This document shows positions 1-7,107 of a stretch of DNA of 10,751 nt, one piece after another; position 1 is the stretch's first letter; every line of letters begins with the position of its first letter. The DNA is taken from positions 1-10,751 of the forward strand of contig JAIRPZ010000253.1 of the NCBI GenBank assembly GCA_031256755.1, written 5' to 3'. Under the pieces are notes generated by a model, which worked only from the letters and a program-made list of their open reading frames with translations, made no database searches and was not told where the DNA came from. Made by a program: the position numbers and the translations under genes. This DNA comes from Planctomycetaceae bacterium. GTDB taxonomy: Bacteria > Planctomycetota > Planctomycetia > Pirellulales > Thermoguttaceae.

Positions 1-8
1 AAAAAAAG

Positions 9-38
9 ACGGCAACCTTTATTGTGCCTGTTTGCCGT
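9..38. repeat. Short inverted repeat flanked by an A-tract
   Basis: A 7-bp inverted repeat (ACGGCAA at 9-15, TTGCCGT at 32-38) encloses a 16-nt loop. Seven A residues lie at 1-7. Read on the minus strand this is a stem followed by a T run, the form of a weak intrinsic terminator for leftward transcription. No minus-strand gene lies just to the right to need one, so it may belong to a bidirectional arrangement with a gene left of the window, or be chance. It overlaps the -35 part of the proposed pyrK promoter. Confidence 0.25.
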
Positions 39-50
39 ATCGGATAAAAT
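22..50 (+). promoter_or_regulatory. Possible sigma70-type promoter of the pyrK-like gene
   Basis: TAAAAT at 45-50 matches the -10 consensus at five of six positions. TTGTGC at 22-27, separated by exactly 17 bp, shares the TTG of the -35 consensus. Transcription would start near 57. That is only about 5 nt before the GTG at 62 but about 44 nt before the ATG at 101, which is one argument for the ATG start. The weak -35 makes this tentative. Confidence 0.3.
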
Positions 51-100
51 AGGGCAGATAGGTGGTGCATTCACCCGCCGGAACAGCCGTTTATTTTGCT

Positions 101-904
101 ATGCATCATTGTCACTCCCGCCGCACGATCCGGTACAGCAAAGGAACCGTCGTCCGTAATGTCCCAATCGCTGAAAACACTTGGCGGATCACGATTGATT
201 CCGAAGAACCGCTGCCGGAAGTTCGTGCCGGTCAATTCGCAATGCTCCGGCTTCCGAACCGCACCGATCCGCTGCTTGCACGTCCGTTTGCGGTGTACCT
301 AGCGGAGGCACACCGATTCGAAGCCGTTTATCTGACAGTCGGCAAGATGACACGGCTGCTTGCGGCAGTACGGACGAATGATCCGCTCGAATTTTGGCTT
401 CCGCTGGGAAACGGCTTTTCGGACGAACCGGTACAACACACAATCCTTGTTGCCGGCGGAATCGGGCAAACGCCCTTTTTGATGTACTGCCGAAATGCCC
501 GAAAAAGAGGGGAACGCATCACCCTGCTTTACGGTGTGCGGACAGCGGCAAGAACGGCATGTATGGACGATTTCCGCGGCTTGGGGATAACACCGGTAAT
601 TGCCGCCGATGACGGTTCCGCAGGGTACCACGGGCTTGTGACGGATTTAATTGAACCGCAATATCACGCCGGCGAACTGACAAAAATACTCGCCTGCGGT
701 CCGCTGCCGATGCTCCGGTCGGTTTTTTTTACGGCAAAAAAACTCGGCTTGCCTTGCTCGGTCTCGCTGGAAACACCGATGAGTTGCGGACTCGGTATTT
801 GTTTCGGCTGTGTTGTCCCCTACCGGGAAAACGACGACACGCTGGATTACCGAAGAACCTGCACCGAAGGCCCCGTATTTGACGCATACAAATTGCAGTG
901 GTAG
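101..904 (+). CDS. pyrK: Dihydroorotate dehydrogenase B electron-transfer subunit (PyrK-like)
   Basis: In class 1B dihydroorotate dehydrogenase, PyrK carries FAD and a [2Fe-2S] cluster and passes electrons from the catalytic PyrD flavoprotein to NAD+ in pyrimidine synthesis; it is cytosolic. The 267-residue product has the whole ferredoxin-reductase-like layout. The FAD-binding RPFAV lies at 61-65 (the usual RPxS has Ala in place of Ser), PLGNGF follows, and the nucleotide-binding GGIGQTP is at 119-125. The C-terminal cluster ligands are Cys229, Cys234, Cys237 and Cys254 (C-x4-C-x2-C-x16-C), followed by EGPVF, the PyrK signature. The reading frame also opens at GTG 62 and GTG 65, and AGGG at 51-54 is well placed for GTG 62. 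I prefer ATG 101 because the extra 13 residues look unlike the family and the proposed promoter sits too close to 62. No pyrD is adjacent, so a role in another flavoenzyme complex cannot be excluded. Confidence 0.85.
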   Translation: MHHCHSRRTIRYSKGTVVRNVPIAENTWRITIDSEEPLPEVRAGQFAMLRLPNRTDPLLARPFAVYLAEAHRFEAVYLTVGKMTRLLAAVRTNDPLEFWLPLGNGFSDEPVQHTILVAGGIGQTPFLMYCRNARKRGERITLLYGVRTAARTACMDDFRGLGITPVIAADDGSAGYHGLVTDLIEPQYHAGELTKILACGPLPMLRSVFFTAKKLGLPCSVSLETPMSCGLGICFGCVVPYRENDDTLDYRRTCTEGPVFDAYKLQW

Positions 905-913
905 GCAGCGTGC

Positions 914-955
914 GGGAACAAAACCGGCGGTTTGTGTCCGGTTTTGTTCCCTTTT
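914..955 (+). terminator. Rho-independent terminator after the pyrK-like gene
   Basis: A perfect 14-bp inverted repeat (GGGAACAAAACCGG at 914-927, CCGGTTTTGTTCCC at 938-951) with a 10-nt loop is followed at once by TTTT at 952-955. It begins 9 bp after the stop codon. The stem is long and GC-rich at both ends, as expected of an intrinsic terminator; the T run is short. It separates the pyrK-like gene from the receptor gene downstream. Confidence 0.85.
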
Positions 956-971
956 GTCCCGCATGTTAAAC

Positions 972-1009
972 TGCAAAAAATACATAAATTAAATGAATTG
1001 CAAAAAATA
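972..1009. repeat. Direct repeat pair in the AT-rich spacer
   Basis: The 11-mer TGCAAAAAATA occurs at 972-982 and again at 999-1009, 27 bp apart start to start. The surrounding spacer (about 961-1060) is strongly AT-rich compared with the coding DNA on both sides. Two A-tracts 27 bp apart, somewhat over two helical turns, could bend DNA or bind a regulator upstream of the receptor gene. No known operator was recognised. Confidence 0.4.
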
Positions 1010-1045
1010 GAATGACGATAACATTTTCATAGGATACTGCCTAAA

Positions 1046-1078
1046 TTACGTAAATTATGCGGTTTTACACTGCATAAT
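1046..1078 (+). promoter_or_regulatory. Palindromes and possible -10 upstream of the receptor gene
   Basis: The 8-bp palindrome TTACGTAA lies at 1046-1053. It is followed by an inverted repeat, ATTATGC at 1054-1060 and GCATAAT at 1072-1078, with an 11-nt loop. CATAAT at 1073-1078 matches a -10 element at five of six positions, but no acceptable -35 lies 16-18 bp upstream, so an activator-dependent promoter or a 5' leader hairpin are both possible. The receptor start codon follows 20 bp later without a clear Shine-Dalgarno sequence. Confidence 0.3.
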
Positions 1079-1098
1079 ACGAACAAACGAAGAATCCC

Positions 1099-4095
1099 AT
1101 GAAAGTCAAAGGAATTGCCCTGCCCGTTATCGTCTTCGTCAGCGTTGCCGTTCTTCTGTCCGTTTACGCTGTTTGGAAGACCGAAAGTGCCGCCCGACTT
1201 CATCTTGCCGTTGTTGAAGAGGGCGTATCGCCTTTCGGTTCAGTTGTCAAACCGGTCTATTCCCAAGGAACCGAAGAGCAACTCAAACTCCTTGCCAAAC
1301 AGAGAGAATCTGCCGAAAAACTTCTGCAAACACAGATTGATGCCGGTATGAAAGCAACGCTGCAAACGCTTACGCAGCGGACAAAAGCCGATTGGGAAGG
1401 TTATGTTAACATTGCTCAGCAGTTGGCGTTGACGAGTGCGGCGGAAAAACTGAATCTTGATCGCAAACTGCGTAAACCGGCTCCTGATGCGGCGGTTCCG
1501 CACCGGATTTCGACCCGTGTGCAATATATGACGGTTGCGAACCGGCAGGAGTATACCCTGCGATCCCGTCAGGGACGCACCGCGGGCAATGACTGGCGGG
1601 TTGCGAGCAGAGAAACGGCAGTCCGCAGCAGTAAGCACGAAACGCCGGAAACCGTTGTCATTACGCCGTCCGACCTGCCGGATTACCGGATTGCACGAGC
1701 AGCGGGTACGGATGCAGATCGCACGCCTGCCGGCGGACAGGAAAACAACGGTCAGCAGACGCAGCCGGCAGCCGCATGCCCTGACAACAGCACGATGCTT
1801 GTCGAGGAAGTTCTGCCGCCTGTTCATGCTGTGGAAGAAACGAAAGTAGAGACCATAACGGAAAAGAAAGATGAACCTGTTAAAGAAGAACCAAAAACGG
1901 AAGAAACGAAAGTTGAAACCGTAACGGAAAAGAAAGAGGAACCTGTCAAAGAAGAACCTAAAACGGAAGAAACGAAAGTTGAAACCGTAACGGAAAAGAA
2001 AGAGGAACCTGTTAAAGAAGAACCAAAAACGGAAGAACCGAAAGTTGAGTCCATAACGGAAAAGAAAGAGGAACCTGTTAAAGAAGAACCTAAAACGGAA
2101 GAGCCGAAAGTTGAAACCGTAACGGAAAAGAAAGAGGAACCTGTCAAAGAAGAACCTAAAACGGAAGAACTGAAAGTTGAAACCGTAACGGAAAAGACAA
2201 CACCGCCGGTTTCCGACCTTCCGATCGGTCAGCCGACTGTAGAAGAAACCGAATCACGCGAGTTCCTGAAAGATTTAAGTTACAAAACCGTTCAGCACAA
2301 CACGTCTGTTGATTCTGCATGGATATGCTGGGAACCGAAGACGTTTAATGTCAATACAGACGACCGGTTTTCCGCAAACAGCAAAGCATCCGGCACGTCT
2401 ATTTCGACCGATGAATTTCCGAATCCCGACACATCGCCGGAATATATCAAAGCCATTCAGACGGGAAAGACCGTCATTTCCGAACCGTATAAGCAAGGCA
2501 GCGGTTATTTGATTTCCGTTTCCTCGCCGATCCGTTACCGCAGCAAAAATCTCGGCGTGTGCGGCGTAAATATCAACACGGAAACCGTCGGTGCAGTGAT
2601 GAAACAAATTGTTACGGAAAATCCGCTGCTGAAAGAAGGCAGCAAAGCGTATCTTATTTCGCCGGACGGCAGAATGGCCGCTTGCAGCGATCCGAAAGAA
2701 ACAATCGGCAGTCAGGCAATTCTGTTCGACCGCAAAACCGAAACCGTCTTGGAAACGTCTTTTTTCCTTCTCGGCAACACATGGAAAGTCCAACTGGTAG
2801 TACCGAACAGCACTCTCTATGCGCCGATCAATACATTGCAGCAGCAATTTGAAGAGCAAACCAAGAAAATTGAGAAAGCAAAAACCGATTTGGAAAAAAC
2901 GATCCTCGATGCCGATACCGATTGGCAAAACAGCATGTCTGCCGATCTCATCAGGAACCGGCGTATTCACCGGATTGTGTTTGCGGCAACCTTCGTCTTG
3001 ATTTTTGTGATTGCGTATTTTTGGCAGAAATCGTTAACAAACCGGTCGGAATATCACAATCAGGTTCAACAGCAAATCCTCGACACCTTGAGTTCACCGG
3101 TATTGCTGCTCGATGCCGATGCCTCTGTGCAGGTCAAAAACAAATCGGCAAACGATAAAAAAATCAGCATTGCCGAATCCTCTCTCAAATCGCTGCAAAA
3201 TAAGAACAGTGTTATTGCAACAGAAATGATCGGCAATGTTACTTATGAAATCCGCTCGGCAAAGTTGACGGATATGCGTCAAAATCAAGTCGGCAGCGTA
3301 CAGATTTTTTCGGATATTTCGTTTCAGACGCGTGCTTCGCAGCAGTTGTCGTCTATCAGCCGGATCATCGTGCAGGCGCAGCAGGAAACAGATGAAATTG
3401 TTTCCGCAGCCGCAGCATTGCAAACAGGGATTGAGCAGTCGGCAGGACGGCTCGGCGAAATGACGGAGTTAGTAACGAAAACAAATGAATTGACGGAGTG
3501 CAACGGCAAGAACGCTTCGAAGGCAAGCAAGTACACAAAAGATGCGGTACTGGCGGCATCGAAAGGACAAAAACAGATGAAAGATATGGTGGAGTCCATG
3601 ACAAATATCTGCAAAATGTCGGATCAGATGAAGAAAGTCATCAAGACGATTGACGAAATTGCATTCCAGACCAATCTTTTGGCGTTGAATGCCGCCGTGG
3701 AAGCAGCAAGAGCGGGGCAGCACGGAAAGGGCTTTGCAGTTGTTGCGGAAGAAGTGCGTAATCTCGCCAGCCGGAGTGCAAAAGCCGCAAGGGAAACGGC
3801 GGAGTTGATTGAATCGAGCAATGAAAAAATACTCGGCGGAGCGAATATCGCCAATCAGACGGCAGCGGCATTGGACGAAATCACGAAGTTGATTGACGGA
3901 GCAACAAGTTTGGTCTCGCAGATTGCCGCAACATCATCAGATCAATCGGCGCAGGTTCAGGAGATTTCCCATGGATTGAATCAAGCCGCCGCATTGACTC
4001 AATCAAGCGGTCAATCCGCATCGGAAACCGCCGGTTCAAGCAAACAGTTAGCCGAAGTAATCCGGGAATTGCAAGCGAATTGCCGGGCAGCCTAG
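1099..4095 (+). CDS. Methyl-accepting chemotaxis protein with dCache sensor and tandem repeats
   Basis: This is a transmembrane chemoreceptor of 998 residues that would control a CheA kinase. Membrane segments lie at about 6-25 and 626-642, enclosing a very large extracytoplasmic region. That region has a long N-terminal helix (about 28-115), a low-complexity stretch with 22-residue Glu/Lys/Pro repeats (247-366), then a dCache-like fold. The fold shows WEP at 411-413, SEPY at 461-464, GVCGVNI at 486-492, the membrane-proximal YLISPDG at 518-524 and a W562-to-P569 strand. After the second membrane segment comes a degenerate PAS-like stretch (about 655-735), and no HAMP domain is recognisable. 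The C-terminal signalling domain (about 745-998) carries the conserved hairpin tip at 854-893, including QTNLLALNAAVEAARAG. There is no CheR-tethering pentapeptide at the C-terminus. The dCache lacks the amino-acid-binding signature (R-x-W-Y, and Asp in GVxGxD, which is Asn491 here), so the ligand is unknown. No che genes are nearby. Confidence 0.93.
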   Translation: MKVKGIALPVIVFVSVAVLLSVYAVWKTESAARLHLAVVEEGVSPFGSVVKPVYSQGTEEQLKLLAKQRESAEKLLQTQIDAGMKATLQTLTQRTKADWEGYVNIAQQLALTSAAEKLNLDRKLRKPAPDAAVPHRISTRVQYMTVANRQEYTLRSRQGRTAGNDWRVASRETAVRSSKHETPETVVITPSDLPDYRIARAAGTDADRTPAGGQENNGQQTQPAAACPDNSTMLVEEVLPPVHAVEETKVETITEKKDEPVKEEPKTEETKVETVTEKKEEPVKEEPKTEETKVETVTEKKEEPVKEEPKTEEPKVESITEKKEEPVKEEPKTEEPKVETVTEKKEEPVKEEPKTEELKVETVTEKTTPPVSDLPIGQPTVEETESREFLKDLSYKTVQHNTSVDSAWICWEPKTFNVNTDDRFSANSKASGTSISTDEFPNPDTSPEYIKAIQTGKTVISEPYKQGSGYLISVSSPIRYRSKNLGVCGVNINTETVGAVMKQIVTENPLLKEGSKAYLISPDGRMAACSDPKETIGSQAILFDRKTETVLETSFFLLGNTWKVQLVVPNSTLYAPINTLQQQFEEQTKKIEKAKTDLEKTILDADTDWQNSMSADLIRNRRIHRIVFAATFVLIFVIAYFWQKSLTNRSEYHNQVQQQILDTLSSPVLLLDADASVQVKNKSANDKKISIAESSLKSLQNKNSVIATEMIGNVTYEIRSAKLTDMRQNQVGSVQIFSDISFQTRASQQLSSISRIIVQAQQETDEIVSAAAALQTGIEQSAGRLGEMTELVTKTNELTECNGKNASKASKYTKDAVLAASKGQKQMKDMVESMTNICKMSDQMKKVIKTIDEIAFQTNLLALNAAVEAARAGQHGKGFAVVAEEVRNLASRSAKAARETAELIESSNEKILGGANIANQTAAALDEITKLIDGATSLVSQIAATSSDQSAQVQEISHGLNQAAALTQSSGQSASETAGSSKQLAEVIRELQANCRAA
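1837..2196 (+). repeat. 66-bp in-frame tandem repeat, 5 full copies plus a partial sixth
   Basis: Units start at 1837, 1903, 1969, 2035, 2101 and (partial, 30 bp) 2167. Each encodes 22 residues reading approximately ETKVETVTEKKEEPVKEEPK plus TE. Copies differ mostly at synonymous or conservative positions, for example alternating cca/cct and gtt/gtc codons; copies 2 and 5 are almost identical. The coding strand is very purine-rich. Near-identity at the DNA level implies recent expansion by slippage or unequal recombination, so copy number may vary between strains. At the protein level it is a charged, proline-spaced, probably extended segment. Confidence 0.97.
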
Positions 4096-4108
4096 TTAAC
4101 CGCACCGT

Positions 4109-7015
4109 TTACCGCCGAATCCACTTTTCCAATGCCAGCCGCAGTTTATCAGGATCAATCGGCTTCGTTAAATGATCGTTCATGCCGACATTCATACTTT
4201 TTTGATAGTCCGTGTCCATCGCATTAGCGGTCATTGCCAAAATCGGAATGGTTTTGGCTTCCGGCTTGTCCAAGTTCCGAATCGCCGCCGCTGCGGTCAA
4301 CCCGTCCATTTCCGGCATTTGAATATCCATCAGAATCAAATCAAACTCCGTCTGCTGCACCGCCTTCACCGCCTCGATCCCGTTGTTCGCTATCGTCAAT
4401 TCCACATTCAGCATTCGCATCAGTTCCGAAGCCACCATCTGGTTGATTTTGTTGTCTTCCGCCAGCAAAATTCTGGCACCTTCAATGTCCGCCCGAACTT
4501 CCGTTCCCTTCACGGAAACGTTACCCATAAACGCCTGTTTTACCGCCTCTTTCATCACATCCAGCCGAATCGGTTTCACCAGCACGCCGGATACGTTCAA
4601 GCCCTGTATCTGCCGCTGACATTCCGACCAGTCGTAGGCAGAAATCATCAGAATATGCGGCGGCGTGATGATTTCCGACCGTTCGTGAATGTGCCGGATC
4701 GTCTCGATGCCGTCCATCCGCGGCATCTTCCAATCCATCAGCACCAATTCAAACGGCGAACGTCTTTTCGTGGCTTCCGCTAATTTTTCCAACGCTTCCG
4801 CACCGGATGCCGCCACAACGGCTTCCATCCGCAGCGAATCGGCTAAATTCGCCACGATTTCCCTCGCATCCGGTTCGTCATCTACGATCAGAACCCGGCG
4901 TTTGCCGAGCAATACCGAAGAAGAATGACCGGATTCAAACGACTTGGCAAAAACCGCTGTCCAGCGAAAAACCGCTCCCTGTTTCGGCTTGCTGCTCACT
5001 TCGATTTTGCCCCCCATCAATTCGACCAGCGATTTGACAATGGCTAATCCCAAACCGGTACCGCCGTATTTCCGGGTTGTCGAACCGTCCGCCTGCGCAA
5101 ACGAATCAAAAATTGTGCCGATTTGTTCCTCGGAAAGACCAATGCCGGTATCCGCAACGGCAAACGTAAGAAACTCTAAATCGGAATCGTCCGTTTTTTT
5201 GGACAGATTCGGCTTAACCGAAACGGTAATCGTCCCCTGTTCAGTAAATTTGACAGAGTTATTGGTGAGATTCAGCAGCACCTGCCGCAGCCGCAGCGGA
5301 TCGCCGATCAGTTTATCGTGAATCTTCGGGTGAATATCGGTAATGAGTTTCAGCCCCTTGTGTTCGGCATTGACGCTGACCATATCGATCACCCCTTTGA
5401 CGGTTTCCCGAAGCGAAAAAGGGATTGTTTCAAGTTCGATTTTGCCCGCTTCTATTTTGGAGAAATCAAGAATGTCGTTGATAATGCCCAGCAGATTATT
5501 TGCGGCGGTCTGCGTTTTTTTCAGATAATCTTTCTGTTTCTCGGAAAGGTTTTCCGTTTGCAGACAAAGATAAATCATGCCGAGAATCGCATTCATCGGT
5601 GTCCGTATTTCATGACTCATTCGGGCAAGAAATTCGCTCTTTGCTTTCGTTGCCGTTTCGGCATTGGTCTTTGCCTGAATCAGTTCCCGCTCGAACCGTT
5701 TCAATTCCGTAATATCCACAATCCACGAAATTAACGTGTTCAGATCGCCCGGCACAAAAGGGAGCGTTGTAACCGCAAAGTCCCGGATCGTGCCATCAAC
5801 GCAGGGAAACTGTACCCCTTGCCGGGTAAAAAAGCCCTTTTCGACTATATCTTTGATAACGACAGACCGGTCAAGGCAATGCTGATGTTCGCCTAAAATT
5901 TTCTCGCTGAAAAAGGGTACCGGCTGCCCTTTGCGGACTCCGAACAATTCCTGACTCCGCCGGTTGATCCGGTCAATAATACTGTTCGAAGCAGTGGCAA
6001 TCGCGATCGGACTGGTTTCGAGAATCCAGTTCAGCGTTTGCTGTTCTTTTTTCAGGAGTTGTTCGGTTTTTTGGCGGTGAATCGCGGAAGCAAGCATCAA
6101 TCCGACCGACCGCAGCACGCCGACATCCGTTTCGTGCCAAATCCGCTCGTTCACACAATCGTCAAAACCGATAAAGCCCCAAAACTCATCCTGAAACACA
6201 ATCGGAGCGATGAGAACCGACACCACACCCTGCGGGACGAGTTGATCCTGTTCCGCCTGCGGCATATTCCGCACAATGTTATTGATGCAATGTCCGGCGG
6301 TCAGCAATTCTTCCCAAGAGGGCAGAACTTCGGCGAATTTGATTTTTACCGTGTATTCGTTTCCCTGCTGCGGTTCGGCTTTCGGCGACCATTCGTAGAT
6401 TTGCGAAGTGTAAAGTTCGCCGTTTTCCCGGAAGTTTTGCCAGATATAAACCCTGTCTGCTCTTGCGGCTTTGCCGAGAATTTCCAGCGAGTTGTGGATG
6501 GATTCGGTGAAGTTTGCGGTGGTTGATTCGAGCAGAATATTGGCGGCTTGATTGGCGGCACCGAGCAACTGGTCGCGGCGGCGGAGGATGTCGTCGACTG
6601 TCTTCTGGTCCGTAATATCCTGAATGGCACCGGAAATGCGCAGGACGGTTTGATCGAGTGCGTATTCGGAAACGCCGCCGCGGCTCCTGAAATAGCGGTA
6701 TGCGCCGGTGCTGTCCTGCATCCGGTACGTGACATCCATTTCGTCAGCAGTGCCGTTGATGAGTGTTTCCAAAGTCAAAGCGTGAACCAGATCATCAGGA
6801 TGGATCAGCGACAGCCATACTTCGCCGGAGAGAGGAAGCGGCAGTTGATCGTGACCGTATTTGACAAGAAATTCGTTATTGATGTCGAATGATCCTGTCC
6901 GCACATCGAATTCCCATCTTCCGATGCCTGCCCAGCGCAGCAGATCGTCTATTTGTGTGCGGTAATGCTGCAAAGAATTCTCATCGGGCTGAGGTGCGGG
7001 CTGGAGATTCGGCAT
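4109..7015 (-). CDS. Soluble hybrid sensor histidine kinase (PAS-GAF-PAS-HisKA-HATPase-REC-REC)
   Basis: This is a cytosolic phosphorelay kinase of 968 residues; no membrane segment or signal peptide is visible. Domains in order: PAS with PAC (about 22-138, ending QDITDQK), GAF (about 150-315), a second PAS (about 325-442, ending VDITELK), HisKA with MSHEIRTPMN and phospho-acceptor His468, and HATPase_c. The ATPase has an N-box around Asn586, G1 DTGIG at 622-626 and G2 GGTGLGL at 651-657. Two receiver domains follow, with phospho-acceptors Asp761 (LMDWKMP) and Asp897 (LMDIQMP); each has its acidic pair and conserved Lys (VKP, TKP). No HPt domain is present, so a separate HPt protein would be needed to relay phosphate. 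The frame extends to an ATG at 7081, but that ATG overlaps a perfect TATAAT on this strand, so I chose the next ATG at 7015. Neither start has a Shine-Dalgarno sequence. The gene converges on the chemoreceptor with 13 bp between stop codons. Confidence 0.93.
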   Translation of the reverse strand: MPNLQPAPQPDENSLQHYRTQIDDLLRWAGIGRWEFDVRTGSFDINNEFLVKYGHDQLPLPLSGEVWLSLIHPDDLVHALTLETLINGTADEMDVTYRMQDSTGAYRYFRSRGGVSEYALDQTVLRISGAIQDITDQKTVDDILRRRDQLLGAANQAANILLESTTANFTESIHNSLEILGKAARADRVYIWQNFRENGELYTSQIYEWSPKAEPQQGNEYTVKIKFAEVLPSWEELLTAGHCINNIVRNMPQAEQDQLVPQGVVSVLIAPIVFQDEFWGFIGFDDCVNERIWHETDVGVLRSVGLMLASAIHRQKTEQLLKKEQQTLNWILETSPIAIATASNSIIDRINRRSQELFGVRKGQPVPFFSEKILGEHQHCLDRSVVIKDIVEKGFFTRQGVQFPCVDGTIRDFAVTTLPFVPGDLNTLISWIVDITELKRFERELIQAKTNAETATKAKSEFLARMSHEIRTPMNAILGMIYLCLQTENLSEKQKDYLKKTQTAANNLLGIINDILDFSKIEAGKIELETIPFSLRETVKGVIDMVSVNAEHKGLKLITDIHPKIHDKLIGDPLRLRQVLLNLTNNSVKFTEQGTITVSVKPNLSKKTDDSDLEFLTFAVADTGIGLSEEQIGTIFDSFAQADGSTTRKYGGTGLGLAIVKSLVELMGGKIEVSSKPKQGAVFRWTAVFAKSFESGHSSSVLLGKRRVLIVDDEPDAREIVANLADSLRMEAVVAASGAEALEKLAEATKRRSPFELVLMDWKMPRMDGIETIRHIHERSEIITPPHILMISAYDWSECQRQIQGLNVSGVLVKPIRLDVMKEAVKQAFMGNVSVKGTEVRADIEGARILLAEDNKINQMVASELMRMLNVELTIANNGIEAVKAVQQTEFDLILMDIQMPEMDGLTAAAAIRNLDKPEAKTIPILAMTANAMDTDYQKSMNVGMNDHLTKPIDPDKLRLALEKWIRR

Positions 7016-7044
7016 TTTGGTTAATGCCGGACCGGATACTGTGT

Positions 7045-7073
7045 TTGGAACGGCACATTGAACATGATACAAT
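7045..7073 (+). promoter_or_regulatory. Predicted sigma70-type promoter of nnrD
   Basis: TTGGAA at 7045-7050 and TACAAT at 7068-7073 are separated by exactly 17 bp and match the -35 and -10 consensus at four and five of six positions. Transcription would start near 7080, leaving a leader of about 20 nt before ATG 7102. This supports that ATG over the upstream in-frame ATGs at 7072 and 6889. The site overlaps the kinase promoter on the other strand. Confidence 0.45.
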
Positions 7074-7079
7074 GTCTGC

Positions 7080-7107
7080 ATTATACCGGGCGAAAACGAA
7101 TATGCAA
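7080..7107 (-). promoter_or_regulatory. Predicted sigma70-type promoter of the hybrid kinase
   Basis: On the minus strand a perfect TATAAT occupies 7085-7080. TTGCAT at 7107-7102 lies 16 bp upstream and shares the TTG of the -35 consensus. Transcription would begin near 7073, downstream of the ATG at 7081, and so favours the kinase start at 7015. The -35 element overlaps the proposed nnrD start codon. Confidence 0.4.

Noticed and set aside
1240..1827. Minus-strand open frame of 195 codons opposite the receptor N-terminal region
   Set aside because: Arg/Cys-rich translation without domains, inside an unambiguous plus-strand coding region.
1824..2147. Open frame on the minus strand with Ser/Phe/Val repeats (107 codons)
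   Set aside because: It is the exact antisense of the 66-bp repeats of the receptor; its periodicity and lack of stops follow from that array, and it has no start context.
1837..2196. Regular repeat considered as a CRISPR array
   Set aside because: Units are contiguous with no unique spacers, have a 66-bp in-frame period, and encode part of the receptor.
4096..4111. Possible bidirectional terminator between the convergent genes
   Set aside because: No complementary arms with a flanking T or A run were found in or around the 13-bp gap.
4172..4783. Plus-strand open frame of 203 codons opposite the kinase receiver domains
   Set aside because: The minus strand encodes two intact receiver domains with all key residues; the plus-strand product is a His/Arg-rich shadow.
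6889..7101. 71-codon N-terminal extension of nnrD
   Set aside because: It runs antisense over the kinase PAS domain, has no similarity to the family, and the predicted promoter lies downstream of its start.
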